Below the pieces are notes generated by a model that was not told where the DNA came from, made no database searches, and saw only the letters and a program-made list of their open reading frames with translations. A DNA stretch of 7,150 bases from NCBI GenBank assembly GCA_040905965.1, contig JBBDQP010000042.1, positions 1 through 7,150 on the forward strand. Reading direction: 5' to 3'. The translations under genes and the position numbers were made by a program. Of this stretch, positions 5,046-7,150 are shown piece after piece (positions within the stretch are counted from its first letter, which is position 1; each line of letters opens with the position of its first letter). The DNA comes from DATHWB01 sp040905965. Lineage in GTDB: Bacteria > Actinomycetota > Acidimicrobiia > Spongiisociales > ZC4RG35.

Positions 5046-6473
5046 TCAGTCTGAGCCGAGACGCGCCCGAGCGCCGAGGATGCGGGAGACAGATCGCTCC
5101 CGGCCCAACGCCGCCAGCGACTCGAACAGCGGCGGACTGATCGACGACCCGGTGATTGCCACACGCACGGGTTGGAAAGCCTTGCCTGCCCCGATCCCGC
5201 GGTCCTCCGCCAGCGCTCGCAGCGCAGCCTCGATCGTCTCTGTTTCGAACGGAGCGACCGCCTCCAGTCGTTGGGCGGCGTCGTCCAAAACCCCGCCGAC
5301 GTCGTCCTTCGTCATGACCTTCTCCCATGACGCCTCGTCGTATTCGAGAACGTCGACGAACAGGAACGTCACCTGGGGGCCGACCTCGGTGAGGAGCTTG
5401 GTCCGTTCCTGCACGAGCGGTGCGATCGAGGAGAACACGGCCCACTCGTCGGATGACAGGTCCCGACCGACCGCATCGACAACCCAGGGTCGCGCCCTCT
5501 CGATGAAGTCGTCGACAGCGAGCGCACGGATGTACTCGCCGTTCATCCAGAGCAGTTTGTCGGTGTCGAAGACGGCGGGATTCTTCGAGACGCGTTCCAG
5601 GGTGAACGCCTCGACGGCTTCCGGTGCCGTGAAGATCTCCCGATCCTCGCCGATCGACCAGCCGAGGATCGCCAGGAAGTTGAACACGGCCTCCGGCAGG
5701 TACCCGCCCTGGCGATACGCGGCGAGCGACGTGTCACCGTGGCGCTTCGACAGCTTCTTGCCGTCGGGTCCGAAGAGGAGAGGAAGGTGGGCATAAATCG
5801 CAGGATCGGCACCCATCGCCCTGGCCAACAGGATGTGCTTCGGGGTCGAAGACAAAAGATCCTCGCCGCGAATCACGTGCGTGATCCCGTAGTCGACGTC
5901 GTCGACGGTGGAAGCCAGGTGGTAGGTGGGCACGCCGTTGGAACGGAGAATGACGAAGTCGTCCACCGAATCGGCCTCGAACCGCATCTCTCCACGCACC
6001 GTGTCGGTGAAGGTGACTGCGGTGTCGGGAGGCACCGAAAAACGGATGGAACCGTCGGTCGCCGGCGGGTCGAGACGCCGGATGTAGGTCCCGGGGTGCT
6101 TTCCCTCCTTCTGAGCCTTGACCCTGAGCCCTTCCAACACGTCAGGGTCCCGGTCGTCGAAGTAGGCATGGCCCGACTCCACGAGGGACATCGCCACCTG
6201 GCGATAGCGGTCGAACCGGTCCGACTGCTTGTACGTTCCATGCGGTCCTCCGACCTCGACGCCTTCGTCCCAGTCGAGTCCCAGCCAGCGCAGTCCGGCG
6301 ACGATGTCATCCAGGTGGGCGGGATCGGAACGTTCGAGATCGGTGTCGTCGATGCGGACGATGAACGTTCCCCCGTTGTGGCGGGCGAAGAGCCAGTTGA
6401 AGAGGGCCGAACGGACGTTTCCGACGTGGATGCTGCCGGTGTCGGACGGAGCGATGCGAACTCGAACAGTCAC
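5046..6473 (-). CDS. gltX: glutamyl-tRNA synthetase (GluRS)
   Basis: 475 residues, the normal length for bacterial GluRS. Charges tRNA-Glu with glutamate using ATP, in the cytoplasm. Seen: class I signature IAPSDTGSIHVGNVRSALFN (7-26), containing the HIGH-equivalent HVGN (16-19); RIDDTDLERS (40-49); YKQSDRFDRY (81-90); the catalytic-core block HVIRGEDLLSSTP (199-211); PDGKKLSKRHG (236-246) with the KMSKS-equivalent KLSKR; then a helical anticodon-binding region to the end with KAFQPVRVAITGSSISPP (431-448). The zinc-type Cys motif present in some GluRS after residue 100 is absent (AYFDDRDP). Residue 11 is Asp where most family members have Pro (SPTG), and IDDTD replaces the commoner IEDTD. The start is a GTG at 6473 overlapping the upstream stop by four bases (GTGA), so translation is probably coupled to the FAH-family gene. 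Whether it also mischarges tRNA-Gln for GatCAB transamidation is not visible here. Confidence 0.96.
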   Translation of the reverse strand: MTVRVRIAPSDTGSIHVGNVRSALFNWLFARHNGGTFIVRIDDTDLERSDPAHLDDIVAGLRWLGLDWDEGVEVGGPHGTYKQSDRFDRYRQVAMSLVESGHAYFDDRDPDVLEGLRVKAQKEGKHPGTYIRRLDPPATDGSIRFSVPPDTAVTFTDTVRGEMRFEADSVDDFVILRSNGVPTYHLASTVDDVDYGITHVIRGEDLLSSTPKHILLARAMGADPAIYAHLPLLFGPDGKKLSKRHGDTSLAAYRQGGYLPEAVFNFLAILGWSIGEDREIFTAPEAVEAFTLERVSKNPAVFDTDKLLWMNGEYIRALAVDDFIERARPWVVDAVGRDLSSDEWAVFSSIAPLVQERTKLLTEVGPQVTFLFVDVLEYDEASWEKVMTKDDVGGVLDDAAQRLEAVAPFETETIEAALRALAEDRGIGAGKAFQPVRVAITGSSISPPLFESLAALGRERSVSRILGARARLGSD

Positions 6474-7150
6474 TGGAGACGGACCGCCGTGTTGGCGACG
6501 ACGCCGATGCCGTCCACCTCGACCTCGACGAGGTCGCCGTGCTCGATCGGCCCCACGCCGGCGGGCGTGCCGGTCATGATCACGTCACCGGGAAGAAGGG
6601 TCATGACGGCCGACACGTACTCGAGGATCTCCGCCACGCCGAAGACCATTTCGGATGTGAACCCCGATTGGCGCAACTCGCCGTTGACCCGGCACGCCAC
6701 ACCCATCTTTTCGAGCGGATCGAACTCGGTCTCGATCGCCGGACCCAGCGCACAGAAGGTGTCGAAGCCCTTGGCTCGCGTCCATTGACCGTCCTTGGCT
6801 TGGAGATCTCGGGCGGTGATGTCGTTGCCTGCCGTGTAGCCGAACACATACTGGGACGCATCTTCGGCCTTGACGTTCTTCGCGATCCGGCCGATCACCG
6901 CGACGACCTCGGCCTCGTGATGGACCTCGTCTGACTGCGGCGGGAGCACGATCCGAGCATCCGGTCCGATCACCGAGGTGGCCGGCTTCATGAAGATCAG
7001 CGGCTCCTCTGGCACCTCACCGTCGAACTCGGCGGCGTGGTCGACATAGTTCTTGCCGACGCAGATCACCTTCGACGGCAGGGTCGGGGCGAGCAATTGG
7101 ACCCTTTCCCAAGGGATGATCGTCTCGGTCGGTTCCCAGACGAAGAACGG
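6470..7150 (-). CDS. FAH-family hydrolase/isomerase (5' end outside window)
   Basis: 226 residues are visible; the frame is open to the window edge, so the N terminus lies beyond 7150. The TTG at 7096 is internal: upstream codons read PWERVQLLAP, the usual lead-in to the domain. Fumarylacetoacetate hydrolase (FAH) superfamily enzymes cleave or isomerise acylpyruvate-like substrates using Mg2+ or Mn2+ in the cytoplasm. Seen in visible-fragment numbering: LPSKVICVGKNYVDHAAEF (24-42) with His38; PLIFMKPATSVIGP (50-63); HHEAEVVAVIG (77-87) with Glu79 and Glu81; GNDITARDLQ (108-117) with Asp110, completing the metal site; RAKGFDTF (125-132) with Lys127; and MTGTPAGVG (192-200). The active site appears complete. 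Members are annotated variously as HHDD isomerase, acylpyruvase or oxaloacetate decarboxylase; the substrate cannot be chosen from sequence. It sits directly upstream of gltX, stop and start overlapping as GTGA, an arrangement I recall from M. tuberculosis (Rv2993c-gltX). Confidence 0.92.
   Translation of the reverse strand, partial: PFFVWEPTETIIPWERVQLLAPTLPSKVICVGKNYVDHAAEFDGEVPEEPLIFMKPATSVIGPDARIVLPPQSDEVHHEAEVVAVIGRIAKNVKAEDASQYVFGYTAGNDITARDLQAKDGQWTRAKGFDTFCALGPAIETEFDPLEKMGVACRVNGELRQSGFTSEMVFGVAEILEYVSAVMTLLPGDVIMTGTPAGVGPIEHGDLVEVEVDGIGVVANTAVRLQ

Noticed and set aside
5739..6788. 349-residue open frame on the plus strand
   Set aside because: It is antisense to both gltX and the FAH-family gene and shows no family motif; a GC-rich shadow frame.
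6470..7096. FAH-family protein as a complete 208-residue gene starting at 7096
   Set aside because: The codon at 7096 is TTG and the frame continues upstream with family-like sequence to the window edge, so the gene is truncated by the window rather than starting there.

Overview
The window is GC-rich bacterial chromosome, densely packed with housekeeping genes and with no gene-free stretch over about 110 bases. High GC, a split-barrel protein of the F420-dependent (FDOR/PPOX) type, an exported SpoIID/LytB-domain protein, TANNNT boxes placed a few bases before several start codons (leaderless style), and the FAH-family/gltX pairing all point to Actinomycetota. A lineage outside the best-studied genera, such as Acidimicrobiia, is my guess only.

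Layout from left to right. Positions 4-285 (-) hold a stand-alone NifU C-terminal (Nfu) Fe-S carrier protein. Positions 342-1904 (-) hold an exported SpoIID/LytB-domain protein, probably a peptidoglycan-acting enzyme. Divergent from it, rpiB (1962-2402, +) encodes ribose-5-phosphate isomerase B. It converges on a vapBC toxin-antitoxin pair (vapC 2416-2838 and vapB 2829-3041, both -). A 40-bp divergent promoter region separates vapB from a split-barrel PPOX/F420-type oxidoreductase (3082-3555, +). That gene converges on a CPA1/NhaP-type cation:proton antiporter (3570-4811, -). The right part is one minus-strand run: an FAH-family hydrolase/isomerase (6470 to beyond 7150, 5' end outside the window), then gltX (5046-6473, GTGA overlap), two small hairpins, and tRNA-Glu(TTC) (4917-4989).

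Two functional themes stand out. First, glutamyl-tRNA synthetase and its cognate tRNA-Glu lie head to tail, 56 bases apart on the same strand, and no convincing promoter is visible for the tRNA, so co-transcription is plausible. Second, the vapB/PPOX intergenic region carries two overlapping opposite -10 boxes inside a perfect 8-bp inverted repeat. This looks like a toxin-antitoxin operator that could also control the divergent oxidoreductase gene.

I see no prophage, insertion sequence, CRISPR array or clear new multi-gene system. The most interesting signals are regulatory and syntenic. Promoter and hairpin calls are by-eye pattern matches and should be treated as candidates.
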